From Streptomyces flaveolus (GTDB taxonomy: Bacteria > Actinomycetota > Actinomycetes > Streptomycetales > Streptomycetaceae), in contig NZ_BMRV01000004.1 of NCBI RefSeq assembly GCF_014648815.1, positions 1-64,000 of the forward strand: a DNA stretch of 64,000 nucleotides, written 5' to 3'. Both the position numbers and the translations under genes were made by a program. Below are positions 45,663-54,731 of this stretch, piece by piece; within the stretch, counting starts at the first letter, position 1; each line of letters begins with the position of its first letter. The notes below the pieces were generated by a model. The model searched no databases and was not told the DNA's origin. It worked only from the letters and a program-made list of their open reading frames with translations.

Positions 45663-46643
45663 CTACTCCGCTTCCCGCAGGTCGAGGCCGATGTCCAGGA
45701 TGGGAGAGCTGTGGGTGAGGGCGCCCACGGCGAGGTAGTCGACGCCCGTGTCGGCGTACGCCTTGGCGTTGGTGAGGGTGAGGCGGCCGGAGGCCTCCAG
45801 GGCGGCACGGCCGTCGACGAGGGCCACCGCCTCCTCGCACTCGCCCGGCGTGAAGTTGTCCAGCAGGATCAGGTCGGCGCCGGCGTCCAGGACCTCGCGG
45901 AGCTGGTGCAGCGTGTCGACCTCGACCTCGATGGGGACGTCCGGGAAGCGCTCGCGGACCGCCTGGAAGGCCGCCGCCACGCCGCCCGCGGCGACCACGT
46001 GGTTGTCCTTGACCAGGGCCGCGTCCGACAGGGACATGCGGTGGTTGACGCCGCCGCCGCAGCGGACCGCGAACTTTTCCAGGGAACGCAGGCCCGGGGT
46101 CGTCTTGCGGGTGTCCCGCACCCGGGTCTTGGTGCCCTCGAGGGCGTCCTCCCACGCGCGCGTGGCGGTCGCGATGCCCGACAGGCGGCACAGGAGGTTG
46201 AGCGCGCTGCGTTCGGCGGTGAGGAGGTCGCGGGTGCGGGTGGTGACCGTGAGGAGCTTCTGGCCGGGCTCCACCCGGTCGCCGTCCGCCACGTGGCGTT
46301 CCACTTCGAACTCGTCCGTCGCGACGATCGACAGGACCGCCTCGGCGACCCTGAGGCCCGCCACGACGCCCGCCTCGCGCGCGGTGAAGTCGGCGGTGGC
46401 CACCGCGTCCTCGGGGATGGTCGCGACCGTCGTCACGTCCACGCCGTGGGCCAGGTCCTCCTGGAGGGCGACGTTCGCGATGTCCTCGACCTCCACGGGG
46501 TCGAGGCCGGAGTCGAGCAGCAGGGCGGCGAGCGCGGGGTCGAGGCCGCACTCCAGATACGCCTCTGCGTCGGTGTCCGCGCCGCAGGCGCAGCCGTCGC
46601 CGCAGCCTCCGCCGGAGGCGAGGGGAAGGTCGGGGGTGTTCAC
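45663..46643 (-). CDS. nadC: Nicotinate-nucleotide pyrophosphorylase (quinolinate phosphoribosyltransferase)
   Basis: 326 residues. Converts quinolinate and PRPP to nicotinate mononucleotide in de novo NAD synthesis. Conserved segments RLSGIATATRAW, RDTRKTTPGLRSLEKFAVRCGGGVNHR (Arg/Lys ligands), LVKDNHV, IEVEVDTL and LLDNFTPGE are all present. The N-terminal ~30 residues add a Gly/Cys-rich stretch (SGGGCGDGCACGAD) not typical of the family. GTG 46643 is taken as start (GGAG 11 bases upstream); GTG 46652, overlapping the nadB stop as GTGA, is the alternative. Confidence 0.95.
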   Translation of the reverse strand: MNTPDLPLASGGGCGDGCACGADTDAEAYLECGLDPALAALLLDSGLDPVEVEDIANVALQEDLAHGVDVTTVATIPEDAVATADFTAREAGVVAGLRVAEAVLSIVATDEFEVERHVADGDRVEPGQKLLTVTTRTRDLLTAERSALNLLCRLSGIATATRAWEDALEGTKTRVRDTRKTTPGLRSLEKFAVRCGGGVNHRMSLSDAALVKDNHVVAAGGVAAAFQAVRERFPDVPIEVEVDTLHQLREVLDAGADLILLDNFTPGECEEAVALVDGRAALEASGRLTLTNAKAYADTGVDYLAVGALTHSSPILDIGLDLREAE

Positions 46644-46648
46644 TGTGG

Positions 46649-48382
46649 TCACTGCTCCTGGGGGCGCTGCGCCGGCTGAGGGCTTGGGGTGGTCGGGGGG
46701 AATTCTGGCGTCTCCGTGGTGTGCACGGCGAGCGTTCGGTCCGGGTTCAGGCGTACGACGATGTGGCGGCCCCACGTCGCGTCGTCGCGGTCCGCGTGGT
46801 CCTCGCGCCAGTGGCAGCCCCGCGTCTCCTCGCGCCGCGCCGCCGCGGCCACCAGGACGCGGGCCACGCACAGGAGGTTCGTCGCCTCCCACGTGTCGAC
46901 GCCCGGCTCGGCCGTCTTGCCGTTCTCCTGGAGGGCGTCGCGGGCCTCGGTGTGCAGGTGGTGGAGCTGGTCGGCGGCACGGGTGAGGGAGTCGGCGGAG
47001 CGCAGGACGCCGGCGCCCTCGGTCATGATCCGCTGGACGGCGAAGCGGGCCTCCGGCGGGAGGAGGGGGTGCGTGGGCTGGGCCGCGTGCGGCAGCGGTG
47101 CCGGCACGCGCGCGTGGAGCGTGCCGTCGGCGTGGCGCGCCGCGACGTAGGCGGCGATGCGCTCGGCGTAGACCAGGCCCTCCAACAGGGAGTTCGACGC
47201 CAGGCGGTTGGCGCCGTGCACGCCCGTGCAGGCGACCTCGCCGCAGGCGTACAGCCCGGGGACCGTGGTGCGGCCCGAGGCGTCGGTGCGGACGCCGCCG
47301 GAGGCGTAGTGGGCGGCCGGCGCGACCGGGATCGGCTCGGTGACCGGGTCGATGCCGTGGGCGCGGCACGCGGCGAGGATCGTCGGGAAGCGGTGCTCCC
47401 ACATCTCGGCGCCGAAGTGGCGTGCGTCGAGGTACATGTGCTCGGCGCCCCGCTCCTGCATGCGGCGCGTGATGCCCTTGGCGACGATGTCCCGGGGTGC
47501 CAGTTCGGCCAGTTCGTGCTGCCCCTGCATGAAGCGCACGCCGTCGGCGTCCACCAGGTGGGCGCCCTCGCCGCGTACCGCCTCGGAGACCAGGGGCTGC
47601 TGGCCCTCCGCGTCCGGCCCGAGGAAGAGGACCGTGGGGTGGAACTGGACGAATTCGAGGTCGCTGACCTCGGCGCCGGCGCGCAGGGCGAGCGCGACGC
47701 CGTCGCCCGTGGAGACGGACGGGTTCGTCGTCGCCGAGAAGACCTGGCCCATGCCGCCGGTCGCCAGGACCACGGCGGGCGCGTGGACCGCGCCGACGCC
47801 GTCGTGCTGGCCCTCGCCCATGACGTGCAGGGTGACGCCGGCGGTGCGGCCGTCGGCGTCCGTGAGGAGGTCCAGGACGAGAGCGTTCTCGACCGTCCGG
47901 ATCCCGCGTGCGCGGACCGCCTCGACCAGGGCGCGGGAGATCTCCGCGCCCGTGGCGTCGCCGCCCGCGTGGGCGATGCGGCGGCGGTGGTGGCCGCCCT
48001 CGCGGGTGAGGGCGAGGCCGCCCTCGGACGACTCGTCGAAGTGCGCGCCGGTCTCGATGAGCCGGCGTACGGCGTCGGGGCCCTCGGTGACCAGGATGCG
48101 GACGGCCTCCGGGTCGCACAGGCCCGCGCCCGCCACCAGGGTGTCGTCGAGGTGCTGCTCGGGGGTGTCGCCCTCGCCGAGGGCGGCGGCGATGCCGCCC
48201 TGCGCCCAGCGGGTGGAGCCGTCGTCGAGGCGGGCCTTGGTGACGACGACCGTGTTCAGGCCGGCGGCCTCGCAGCGCAGCGCGGCGGTGAGACCGGCGA
48301 CGCCGGAGCCGACGACCACCACGTCCGCCGTGAGGGCCCAGCCGGGCGCGGGTGCGTGCAGTCGTATGCCTGTGCTGGTCAC
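46649..48382 (-). CDS. nadB: L-aspartate oxidase
   Basis: 577 residues. FAD enzyme oxidising aspartate to iminoaspartate, the first step of de novo NAD synthesis. N-terminal dinucleotide-binding motif [21 protein letters not shown], substrate-loop [12 protein letters not shown], family motif [14 protein letters not shown], and later [26 protein letters not shown] start overlaps the panC stop (GTGA). NadA (quinolinate synthase) is not in the window, so it must be encoded elsewhere. Confidence 0.96.
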   Translation of the reverse strand: MTSTGIRLHAPAPGWALTADVVVVGSGVAGLTAALRCEAAGLNTVVVTKARLDDGSTRWAQGGIAAALGEGDTPEQHLDDTLVAGAGLCDPEAVRILVTEGPDAVRRLIETGAHFDESSEGGLALTREGGHHRRRIAHAGGDATGAEISRALVEAVRARGIRTVENALVLDLLTDADGRTAGVTLHVMGEGQHDGVGAVHAPAVVLATGGMGQVFSATTNPSVSTGDGVALALRAGAEVSDLEFVQFHPTVLFLGPDAEGQQPLVSEAVRGEGAHLVDADGVRFMQGQHELAELAPRDIVAKGITRRMQERGAEHMYLDARHFGAEMWEHRFPTILAACRAHGIDPVTEPIPVAPAAHYASGGVRTDASGRTTVPGLYACGEVACTGVHGANRLASNSLLEGLVYAERIAAYVAARHADGTLHARVPAPLPHAAQPTHPLLPPEARFAVQRIMTEGAGVLRSADSLTRAADQLHHLHTEARDALQENGKTAEPGVDTWEATNLLCVARVLVAAAARREETRGCHWREDHADRDDATWGRHIVVRLNPDRTLAVHTTETPEFPPTTPSPQPAQRPQEQ

Positions 48383-49371
48383 GAGGCGGCTCCGAAGATG
48401 AGGGGGACGTTGTCGATCAGCCGGGTCGCGCCGACCCGGGCGGCGACGGCGAGGACGGCCTCGCCGGTGTGGTCGTCGCCGATCTCGGTGAAGTCGGACG
48501 GGTCGACCAGGGCGAGGTAGTCCAGCTCCAGCGGCGGGTCGAGACGGGCCGCGTCGTCCAGGATCAGACGGGCGGCGGCGCGGACGGCCGTGGCGCCGCC
48601 CGGCGCGGAGGTGGCGACGGCGTGCGCGTCGGCCGCCGCGCGGGACTCGCCGAGGGCGCTGAGCGCCTCGGCACGCGCGCGCGTGGCGGGCACTTCGCGG
48701 GCCCGCGCGCGCAGCGCCTCCTGGGCGGCGTGCCGGTCGAGGCCGGCGAACAGGGCCTGGGAGAGCGCGAGGGCGGTGCGGCGCTCCCGGGGCGAGAGGT
48801 AGCGGTTGCGGCTGGAGAGGGCCAGGCCGTCGTCCTCGCGCACGGTGGGCACGCCGACGATCTCCACGCCGAAGTTCAGGTCGCGGACCATGCGGCGGAT
48901 CAGGGCGAGCTGCTGGGCGTCCTTCTGCCCGTACAGGGCCAGGTCGGGGCGGGTGAGGTGGAGCAGCTTCGCGACGACGGTCAGCATGCCGTCGAAGTGG
49001 CCGGGGCGGGAGGCGCCCTCCAGGCGTTCTCCCATGGGGCCCGCCGTGACGCGGACCTGGGGCTCGCCGCCCGGGTAGACCTCCTCGACGGACGGGGCGA
49101 AGACGGCGTCCGCGCCCGCCTGCTCGGCGATCTTCAGGTCGGCGTCCAGGGTGCGCGGGTAGCGGTCCAGGTCCTCGCCGGCGCCGAACTGGAGCGGGTT
49201 GACGAAGACGGTGACGACCACCTCGCCGTCCGGGCCGGCGATGCGCCGCGCCGTGCGGATCAGGGTGGCGTGGCCCTCGTGCAGGGCGCCCATGGTCATC
49301 ACGACGGCCCGGCGCCCGTGCCGTACGCGCGCGTGCAGCTCGTCCGCGGTGCGCAGCAGGGTGGTGGTCAT
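48379..49371 (-). CDS. panC: Pantothenate synthetase
   Basis: 330 residues. ATP-dependent condensation of pantoate with beta-alanine. HIGH-like motif in [14 protein letters not shown], substrate loop [25 protein letters not shown] and KMSKS-like [12 protein letters not shown] are characteristic. The start overlaps the stop of the upstream DUF2520 gene (ATGA), and its own stop overlaps nadB, so translation is coupled along the operon. Confidence 0.96.
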   Translation of the reverse strand: MTTTLLRTADELHARVRHGRRAVVMTMGALHEGHATLIRTARRIAGPDGEVVVTVFVNPLQFGAGEDLDRYPRTLDADLKIAEQAGADAVFAPSVEEVYPGGEPQVRVTAGPMGERLEGASRPGHFDGMLTVVAKLLHLTRPDLALYGQKDAQQLALIRRMVRDLNFGVEIVGVPTVREDDGLALSSRNRYLSPRERRTALALSQALFAGLDRHAAQEALRARAREVPATRARAEALSALGESRAAADAHAVATSAPGGATAVRAAARLILDDAARLDPPLELDYLALVDPSDFTEIGDDHTGEAVLAVAARVGATRLIDNVPLIFGAAS

Positions 49372-50324
49372 CGGGCGTCTCCCTCGGTGCCGTCGGTGCC
49401 GTCGGTCCCGGCGGCCCGGCCGCTTCCGTCGGCGAGTACTCCGAGCAGGTCCTCGGCGAGTTCGGGCTTGAGCAGGCCGTGGTCCAGGGCGCGGTCGGCC
49501 GTCGCGCGGGCCATCGCCACGTAACCGGCGACGGTCTGCGGGGCGTGTGCGCGCAGTTCCTCGATGTGCGCGGCGACCGTGCCCGCGTCCCCGCGCGCGA
49601 CGGGGCCGGTCAGCGCCGCGTCGCCGGAGCGCAGGGCGTTGTCCAGGGCGGCGCCCAGCAGCGGGCCGAGCATCCGGGCGGGGGCCTCGACGCCGGCGGT
49701 GCGCAGCAGCTCCAAGGACTGGGCGACCAGGGTGACCAGGTGGTTGGCGCCGAGCGCGAGCGCCGCGTGGTACAGCGGGCGCTTGTCCTCGGCGATCCAC
49801 TCCGGCTCGCCGCCCATCTCGATGACCAGGGCCTCGGCGGCCAGCCGCAGTTCCTCGGGCGCGGTCACGCCGAAGGAGCAGCCGGCCAGGCGTTCGACGT
49901 CGACGGGGGTGCCGGTGAAGGTCATCGCCGGGTGCAGGGCGAGCGGCAGGGCGCCGGCGCGCAGGGCGGGGTCCAGGACCTTGGCGCCGTAGCGCCCGGA
50001 GGTGTGCGCGAGCAGCTGGCCCGGGCGCACCGCGCCGGTCTCGGCGAGCCCGGTCACCAGGCCGGGCAGCGCGTCGTCGGGGACGGTCAGCAGCACCAGT
50101 TCGGCGTGCTGGAGGACCTCGGCGGGCGTCATGAGCGGCACGTCGGGGAGCAGGGCGGCGGCACGCCGTCTGGAGGCGTCGGACACCCCGGAGACGGCCA
50201 CCGGGCGGTGCCCGGCGAGCTGGAGGGCCGCGGCCAGTGCGGGGCCCACCCGCCCGGCGCCGACGACGCCTACGGTGAGCCGCGCGGGGCGGTCCTTGGG
50301 GTCTGGCTGTGGGGTTGTGTTCAC
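49368..50324 (-). CDS. Rossmann-fold DUF2520 protein (putative ketopantoate-type reductase)
   Basis: 318 residues. N-terminal NAD(P)-binding fold ([20 protein letters not shown]...[12 protein letters not shown]), [12 protein letters not shown], then [13 protein letters not shown] and LHPAMTFTG, followed by the helical DUF2520 dimerisation domain ([20 protein letters not shown]). Fold and motifs resemble 6-phosphogluconate/ketopantoate reductases. Being first in an operon with panC (4-base overlap), it is a good candidate for 2-dehydropantoate reduction; this is inference. The final ~20 residues are [10 protein letters not shown] low complexity. GTG start with GGAAGG upstream. Confidence 0.88.
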   Translation of the reverse strand: MNTTPQPDPKDRPARLTVGVVGAGRVGPALAAALQLAGHRPVAVSGVSDASRRRAAALLPDVPLMTPAEVLQHAELVLLTVPDDALPGLVTGLAETGAVRPGQLLAHTSGRYGAKVLDPALRAGALPLALHPAMTFTGTPVDVERLAGCSFGVTAPEELRLAAEALVIEMGGEPEWIAEDKRPLYHAALALGANHLVTLVAQSLELLRTAGVEAPARMLGPLLGAALDNALRSGDAALTGPVARGDAGTVAAHIEELRAHAPQTVAGYVAMARATADRALDHGLLKPELAEDLLGVLADGSGRAAGTDGTDGTEGDAR

Positions 50325-50404
50325 GCGACGGCGGCCTTCCCGTTCCAGTCCGCTCGGGGTACCGGACGATTTCTCGTCATGTTAACGCGATCGGTTCCGC
50401 GGGC

Positions 50405-50430
50405 GTCCGGTTGTCCACAGGCTGTGGGTT
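50405..50430. promoter_or_regulatory. DnaA-box-like sequence in a palindrome upstream of the pan/nad operon
   Basis: TTGTCCACA (50411-50419) equals the strong Streptomyces DnaA box, and is part of the palindrome CCACAGGCTGTGG. It lies ~85 bases upstream of the DUF2520-panC operon and 110 bases before the divergent lyase gene. An isolated box is more likely regulatory or a DnaA titration site than an origin. Confidence 0.4.
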
Positions 50431-50532
50431 TTCGCACCGTCCGGCACCCGGCGCCCGCCCAGTCCGGGTGCGTACGCGGCGCTGACGGAAACCCCGGTGC
50501 CCCCGCCGGTTCCCGCACGGCATGATCCCGGC

Positions 50533-51726
50533 ATGACTGACGCAGGGGAAAACGCGGAACAGGCGGAGCCGACGGAGCCACCGGAGCAGCGGGAGGAGCA
50601 GTACAGGCGCCTGCGTGAGCGGCGCGTGGCCGTCCATCGCAGCGCGAAGCGCCTGCTCGCCCGCCCCGGCTACGGCGCCACCCTCCGGGAGCGGATCGGC
50701 CTGCTGGACGGGGCCGGGGAGCTCTACGACCTCGACGAGCCGTCGGACCTGTACGGCAACGGCATCGTGACGGCGCTGGAGGAGCGGACGGCCGCCCTGC
50801 TGGGCCACGAGGCCGCCGCCTTCTTCCCGACCGGCACCATGGCGCAGCAGGTGGCGCTGCGCTGCTGGGCGGGCCGCACCGGCAACCCGGTCGTCGCCCT
50901 GCACGGGCTCGGCCATCCCGAGGTGCACGAACGGAACGCCTTCAGCCGGGTCGGCGGCCTGCGCCCGGTCCGGCTGACCGGCGAGCCCCGGCAGCCGACC
51001 GCCGCCGAGGTGCGCGACTTCGAGGAGCCGTTCGGGGCGCTGATGCTGGAGCTGCCGCTCAGGGACGCCGGGTACCTGCTGCCCACGTGGGAGGAGCTCA
51101 ACGAGCTGGTCGGGGCGGCTCGGGAGCGCGACGCGGTGGTGCACTTCGACGGGGCCCGCCTGTGGGAGTCCACCGTGCACTTCGGCCGCCCGCTGGACGA
51201 GATAGCGGGCCTCGCGGACAGCGTGTACGTCTCGTTCTACAAGTCCCTCAAGGGGTACGGCGGCGCCGTCCTGGCCGGCCCCCGGACGCTGGTGGAGGAG
51301 GCCAGGGCCTGGCGGCACCGGTACGGCGGCAACGTGTTCCAGCAGTTCCCGACGGCCCTGTCGGCGCTGGCCGGCCTGGAACGGGAGCTGCCCCGGCTGC
51401 CGGAGTACGTGGAGCACGCGCGCGTGGTGGCCGCCGCGCTGCGCGAGGGCTTCGCGGCGGCCGGGCTGCCGTGGGCGCGGGTGCACCCCGGGGTGCCGCA
51501 CACCCACGAGTTCCAGGTCTGGCTGCCGTACGACGCCGATGTCGTCGGGGAGATCGCGATCCGGCAGGGCGAGGAGACGGGGACCCTGCTCTTCGGCCGG
51601 CCCTGGGACGAGACCGGTCCGGGCATCGCCGTCACCGAGGTCGGGGTGGAGGCGGACGGCCTGGAGTGGACGGCCGACGACGTGAAGGCGGCGGTCGCGG
51701 ACTTCGCCGCACGGCTGCCCCGCTGA
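50533..51726 (+). CDS. PLP-dependent beta-eliminating lyase / threonine aldolase family protein
   Basis: 397 residues. Fold type I PLP enzyme: DLYGNGIVTALEERTAALLGHEAAAFFPTGTMAQQVALR (cofactor phosphate loop), HFDGARLWES (PLP-pyridine Asp and following Arg), and the Schiff-base lysine K237 in VSFYKSLKGYGGAVLAG. Most like L-threonine aldolases, cleaving threonine or allo-threonine to glycine and acetaldehyde, but other beta-hydroxy amino acids are possible. CATGAT lies six bases before ATG (leaderless). N-terminal ~25 residues are Glu/Pro-rich. Confidence 0.87.
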   Translation: MTDAGENAEQAEPTEPPEQREEQYRRLRERRVAVHRSAKRLLARPGYGATLRERIGLLDGAGELYDLDEPSDLYGNGIVTALEERTAALLGHEAAAFFPTGTMAQQVALRCWAGRTGNPVVALHGLGHPEVHERNAFSRVGGLRPVRLTGEPRQPTAAEVRDFEEPFGALMLELPLRDAGYLLPTWEELNELVGAARERDAVVHFDGARLWESTVHFGRPLDEIAGLADSVYVSFYKSLKGYGGAVLAGPRTLVEEARAWRHRYGGNVFQQFPTALSALAGLERELPRLPEYVEHARVVAAALREGFAAAGLPWARVHPGVPHTHEFQVWLPYDADVVGEIAIRQGEETGTLLFGRPWDETGPGIAVTEVGVEADGLEWTADDVKAAVADFAARLPR

Positions 51727-51779
51727 CCGGCTGACCCGCTGCCTCACCGGTCAGTCGCCCGGGCGAACGGTCCGGGTGG

Positions 51780-51995
51780 TCAGCCGAGGGGGCGCGGTCG
51801 CGGGGCCCACCACCGGCGCAGGGTCCGCCGTACGCGGCCGTGCGCCGGGCGGCCGGCCAGGACCCGGCGGAACCGGCGGCGGTCGCGCCATGCGCGCACG
51901 GCCTGCCGGTCGTGGGTGCCGGGCGCGGGCGGCGCGGGCTCGCCGAGCCGCTGGGCGCGGTAGGTGTCGAGGAGGTACTGCTGCGTGATGCTCAT
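51780..51995 (-). CDS. Small basic protein divergent from ArsR regulator (71 aa)
   Basis: 71 residues, MSITQQYLLDTYRAQRLGE at the N-terminus, then an Arg/Pro-rich tail (RAWRDRRRFRRVLAGR). No domain recognised; no membrane helix. AAAGG nine bases before ATG supports translation. It is divergent from the ArsR-type gene, and a strong inverted repeat lies between, so it is probably the regulator's target. The high Arg content suggests nucleic-acid or phospholipid contact. Confidence 0.68.
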   Translation of the reverse strand: MSITQQYLLDTYRAQRLGEPAPPAPGTHDRQAVRAWRDRRRFRRVLAGRPAHGRVRRTLRRWWAPRPRPLG

Positions 51996-52098
51996 GGCGG
52001 ATCGCCTTTCAGGGCACGAAGGCTGACGGGTCGGTGAGCGGGCTCCGCGGCTGCCCCGGTCGTCCCAGACTGCTCCGGCCGGCCCGGCGGCGTCGTGC

Positions 52099-52121
52099 CG
52101 ATTGACGGTGGCGGTCAATCG
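52099..52121. promoter_or_regulatory. Operator-like inverted repeat between small gene and ArsR regulator
   Basis: CGATTGAC-N7-GTCAATCG (8-base perfect arms), 39 bases before the ArsR-type gene start and 104 bases before the small gene. It is AT-rich for this region and ideally placed to control both divergent genes. Confidence 0.65.
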
Positions 52122-52159
52122 ACGACGGCGTTGTCGGTGGCGGCGTGCACCATGGGGGC

Positions 52160-53266
52160 ATGAGCGTGCGCATCGACATCGCGGGGCTGCGGCCGGAGAG
52201 GGTCGCCGTCGTGCCCTCACCCCTGGCCGAGCTGTGCATGGCGCTGCACGCGCTGTCCGAGCCGGGGCACCACCCGGGGCTCCAGGGCTGGGTGACCGGT
52301 GTCGCCGCCCGGCTCGACTCGCACCTGGCCGACCGGATGTGCGAGGCCGACTTCCTGTGGCGGACGACGTTCTCCGACCTGTTCCTGCCGTTCGCCGGCA
52401 TCCCCGGCCGCAGCGCGCTGCCCGGCGCCACCCTCGCCGAGGACCTGGACCTGCTGGACAAGCTCTCGGACGAGCAGTTCGTGGACGCGGCGCTGGAGTT
52501 CACCTGCGCCCTGCCCTACGGCGTCCAGGGCGCCTCCGTGCTCTCGGACGCGGTGGTGCGCCGGCGCGCCCTGGACCTGGCGGCCGCGCGGGGGCCGCAG
52601 CAACTGCGGTTCAGTGAGCGGCTGCTGGCCGACCCGCCCCGGATCCGGGCCTGGCTGCGCCAGTTCCTGCACGACTGCGACGAGGCGTTCTTCGCGGACG
52701 CCTGGTCCCGGCTGCGCCACCAGCTCGCGGCCGACGCCCGTCACAAGACGGACCTGCTGCGGCGCCGGGGCCTGGCCGAGGCGCTGGCCGCGGTGTCCCC
52801 GGCGGTGGCGCTGGACGAGGCGGCCGGCGTGATCACGATCGACAAGCTGGGCGACGGCCGTACGGCCACCGCGGACGGCGGCCTGCTGCTCCTGCCCACC
52901 AGCTTCGGCTGGCCGCACCTGTCGGTCCTGCACCGGTACGGCTGGCAGCCCGTCCTGCACTACCCGGTCGGCGCCGCCGAGCCGGTCTCCCCGCCGTCCG
53001 TTGAGCAGCTCACGCTGCGGATGTCCGCGCTGTCCCACCCGGTGCGGATGCGGATCTGCCGCCACCTGGCCCGCAGCGCGTACACCACGAGCGAGCTGGC
53101 GCAGGCGCACGGCATGACGGCCCCGGAGATATCCCGGCATCTCGGGGTGCTGAAGAAGGCGGGCCTGATCACCACGCGCCGCCGCGGGCGGTACGTCCTG
53201 CACCAGCTGGACGTGACGGTGGTGGCCCGGCTGGGCAGCGACTTCCTTGAGGGCCTCCTCCGGTAG
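52160..53266 (+). CDS. ArsR-type regulator with large N-terminal domain (DUF5937-like)
   Basis: 368 residues. The first ~280 residues form an unnamed helical/beta domain seen in many Streptomyces ArsR-like proteins. The last ~85 residues are an ArsR winged helix (LTLRMSALSHPVRMRICRHLARSAYTTSELAQAHG, then PEISRHLGVLKKAGLITTRRRGRYVLHQLD). No Cys-rich metal box in the HTH, so it is unlikely to be a metal sensor. ATG 52160 is preferred; CACCAT six bases upstream is a weak -10. Divergent small basic gene and palindromic operator upstream. Confidence 0.88.
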   Translation: MSVRIDIAGLRPERVAVVPSPLAELCMALHALSEPGHHPGLQGWVTGVAARLDSHLADRMCEADFLWRTTFSDLFLPFAGIPGRSALPGATLAEDLDLLDKLSDEQFVDAALEFTCALPYGVQGASVLSDAVVRRRALDLAAARGPQQLRFSERLLADPPRIRAWLRQFLHDCDEAFFADAWSRLRHQLAADARHKTDLLRRRGLAEALAAVSPAVALDEAAGVITIDKLGDGRTATADGGLLLLPTSFGWPHLSVLHRYGWQPVLHYPVGAAEPVSPPSVEQLTLRMSALSHPVRMRICRHLARSAYTTSELAQAHGMTAPEISRHLGVLKKAGLITTRRRGRYVLHQLDVTVVARLGSDFLEGLLR

Positions 53267-53298
53267 CCCGCCGCCGCCCGGGTGGGAGTGGCCGGCGG

Positions 53299-53931
53299 TC
53301 AGTCGAGGCGGATGTGCCGCAGCCCCACCCCCGCCTGCCGCAGGCGGGTGCGCAGCGCGCCCTCGTTGTTGGGCTCCAGGGTGAGCCCGGCCAGGACGGC
53401 GATCCGGTCGGCGGTCTTCGGGACGGTCGTGTGGTCCGTCCACAGGTGCTCGGCGAACTCCGGCTCGCGCAGCCGCTCCAGGCAGTGGTCGAGCCGCCCC
53501 ACGGCCCAGCTCTCCCGGCGCGGACCCGGGTTCCTGCCGGTGGCGTACGCCAGGAGGCGCCCGAAGCCCCGCTCGCGCAGCCGCCGCAGCACGGTCTCCC
53601 GTTCGGCGAGGAGCGTGAAGTGATGGACGTCGTGACCGAGTTCGCGCAGCCGGCCGACGGTCTCGGCGAAGTACCCCGGGTCGGTGACCGTCATGGGGGC
53701 GATGACGACGCCGTCGTGCCGGGCGAGGGCCAGGTTGAGGACCTCCACCACGCCCTGCCGCCAGGACACCAGGTCCTGGAAGTCTCCCCGCAGTTCCGGC
53801 GGCAGCATGCGCCGCAGGCCGAAGCCGGCGTGCTCGGGGTCGCAGATCACACTGCCGGACAGCCGGCGGTGTATCTCGTGTGCGGTCTGTGTCTTGCCGC
53901 CCCCGAAAGGGCCGTTGATCCACAGGAGCAT
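53299..53931 (-). CDS. TmrB-like ATPase (tunicamycin-resistance protein family)
   Basis: 210 residues. P-loop NTPase: LLWINGPFGGGKTQTAHEIHRRL (Walker A variant), DPEHAGFGLRRMLP, VVIAPMTVTDPGYF, LGHDVHHFTLLAERETVLRRLRERG, and SWAVGRLDHCLERL. From memory this tracks B. subtilis TmrB along the full length (NGAFGSGKTQTA, DPEKMGFALRSM, VPMTI, VHHFTL). TmrB is an ATP-binding membrane-associated protein that protects against tunicamycin, an inhibitor of wall and lipid-linked sugar synthesis made by Streptomyces. TAGGGT lies seven bases before ATG (leaderless). No membrane helix seen at the C-terminus. Confidence 0.85.
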   Translation of the reverse strand: MLLWINGPFGGGKTQTAHEIHRRLSGSVICDPEHAGFGLRRMLPPELRGDFQDLVSWRQGVVEVLNLALARHDGVVIAPMTVTDPGYFAETVGRLRELGHDVHHFTLLAERETVLRRLRERGFGRLLAYATGRNPGPRRESWAVGRLDHCLERLREPEFAEHLWTDHTTVPKTADRIAVLAGLTLEPNNEGALRTRLRQAGVGLRHIRLD

Positions 53932-53972
53932 GCGCGGCACCCTACCGATGCCGCACCCCTGCCGGGGCCCGC

Positions 53973-54647
53973 TCAGCCGTGTCCGCCGCCGGCTCGCACC
54001 AGCCCGGTCTCGTAGGCCAGGACCACGACCTGCACCCGGTCGCGCAGACCGAGCTTGGTCAGGATGCGGCCGACGTGCGTCTTCACGGTCGCCTCGGACA
54101 GCACGAGCCGGGCCGCGATCTCCCCGTTGGACAGGCCCTGCGCGACCAGCACCATCACCTCGCGCTCGCGCTCGGTGAGCCGCTGGAGCTCCGCGTGCCG
54201 GGGCTCCTGGCCGGTGGCCGGCAGCATCGGCGCGAACCGGTCGAGGAGGCGGCGCGTGGTCGAGGGGGCCACCACCGCGTCCCCGCTGTGCACGGAGCGG
54301 ATCGCCGCGAGCAGCTCACCGGGCGGCACGTCCTTGAGCATGAAACCGGAGGCGCCCGCCTTCAGGGCCGAGAACGCGTACTCGTCCAGGTCGAAGGTGG
54401 TCAGGATCAGCACCTTCGGCGCGTTCGGGTCCACGCAGATCCGGCTGGTGGTCTCCACCCCGTCGAGCTTGGGCATGCGGACGTCCATCAGCACGACGTC
54501 CACGGCGGTCGAGCGCAGCACCTGGAGGGCCTCGACGCCGTCGCCCGCCTCCGCGACGACCTCCATGTCCGGCTGGGCCGCGAGCACCATCCGGAACCCG
54601 GTGCGCAGCAGCACCTGGTCGTCGACGAGCATCACGCGGATCGTCAT
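53973..54647 (-). CDS. LuxR/NarL-type response regulator
   Basis: 224 residues. Receiver with acidic pocket VDDQ, D55 in VVLMDVRMP, Lys in FMLKDV, and LuxR HTH (LTEREREVMVLVAQGLSNGE...LVLSEATVKTHVGRILTKLGL). It is the partner of the kinase ~85 bases upstream. GAAGAGG precedes ATG; upstream in-frame codons are not conserved-looking. Targets unknown; the neighbouring TmrB-like gene is a possible one. Confidence 0.93.
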   Translation of the reverse strand: MTIRVMLVDDQVLLRTGFRMVLAAQPDMEVVAEAGDGVEALQVLRSTAVDVVLMDVRMPKLDGVETTSRICVDPNAPKVLILTTFDLDEYAFSALKAGASGFMLKDVPPGELLAAIRSVHSGDAVVAPSTTRRLLDRFAPMLPATGQEPRHAELQRLTEREREVMVLVAQGLSNGEIAARLVLSEATVKTHVGRILTKLGLRDRVQVVVLAYETGLVRAGGGHG

Positions 54648-54731
54648 CGGGGCCTCTTCCGTTCTCCGGCCGGCGATCCGGCTGGGGGCTGTGACAGGTG
54701 TCAACGCCGTACGTGCGTACGGGCGCGGAGG

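Noticed and set aside
50405..50430. Replication origin
   Set aside because: Only one DnaA box and no dnaA/dnaN neighbours; origins need clustered boxes.
49500..51747. Antisense frames over DUF2520 and the PLP lyase
   Set aside because: Shadow frames; true genes have conserved motifs and overlapping operon structure.
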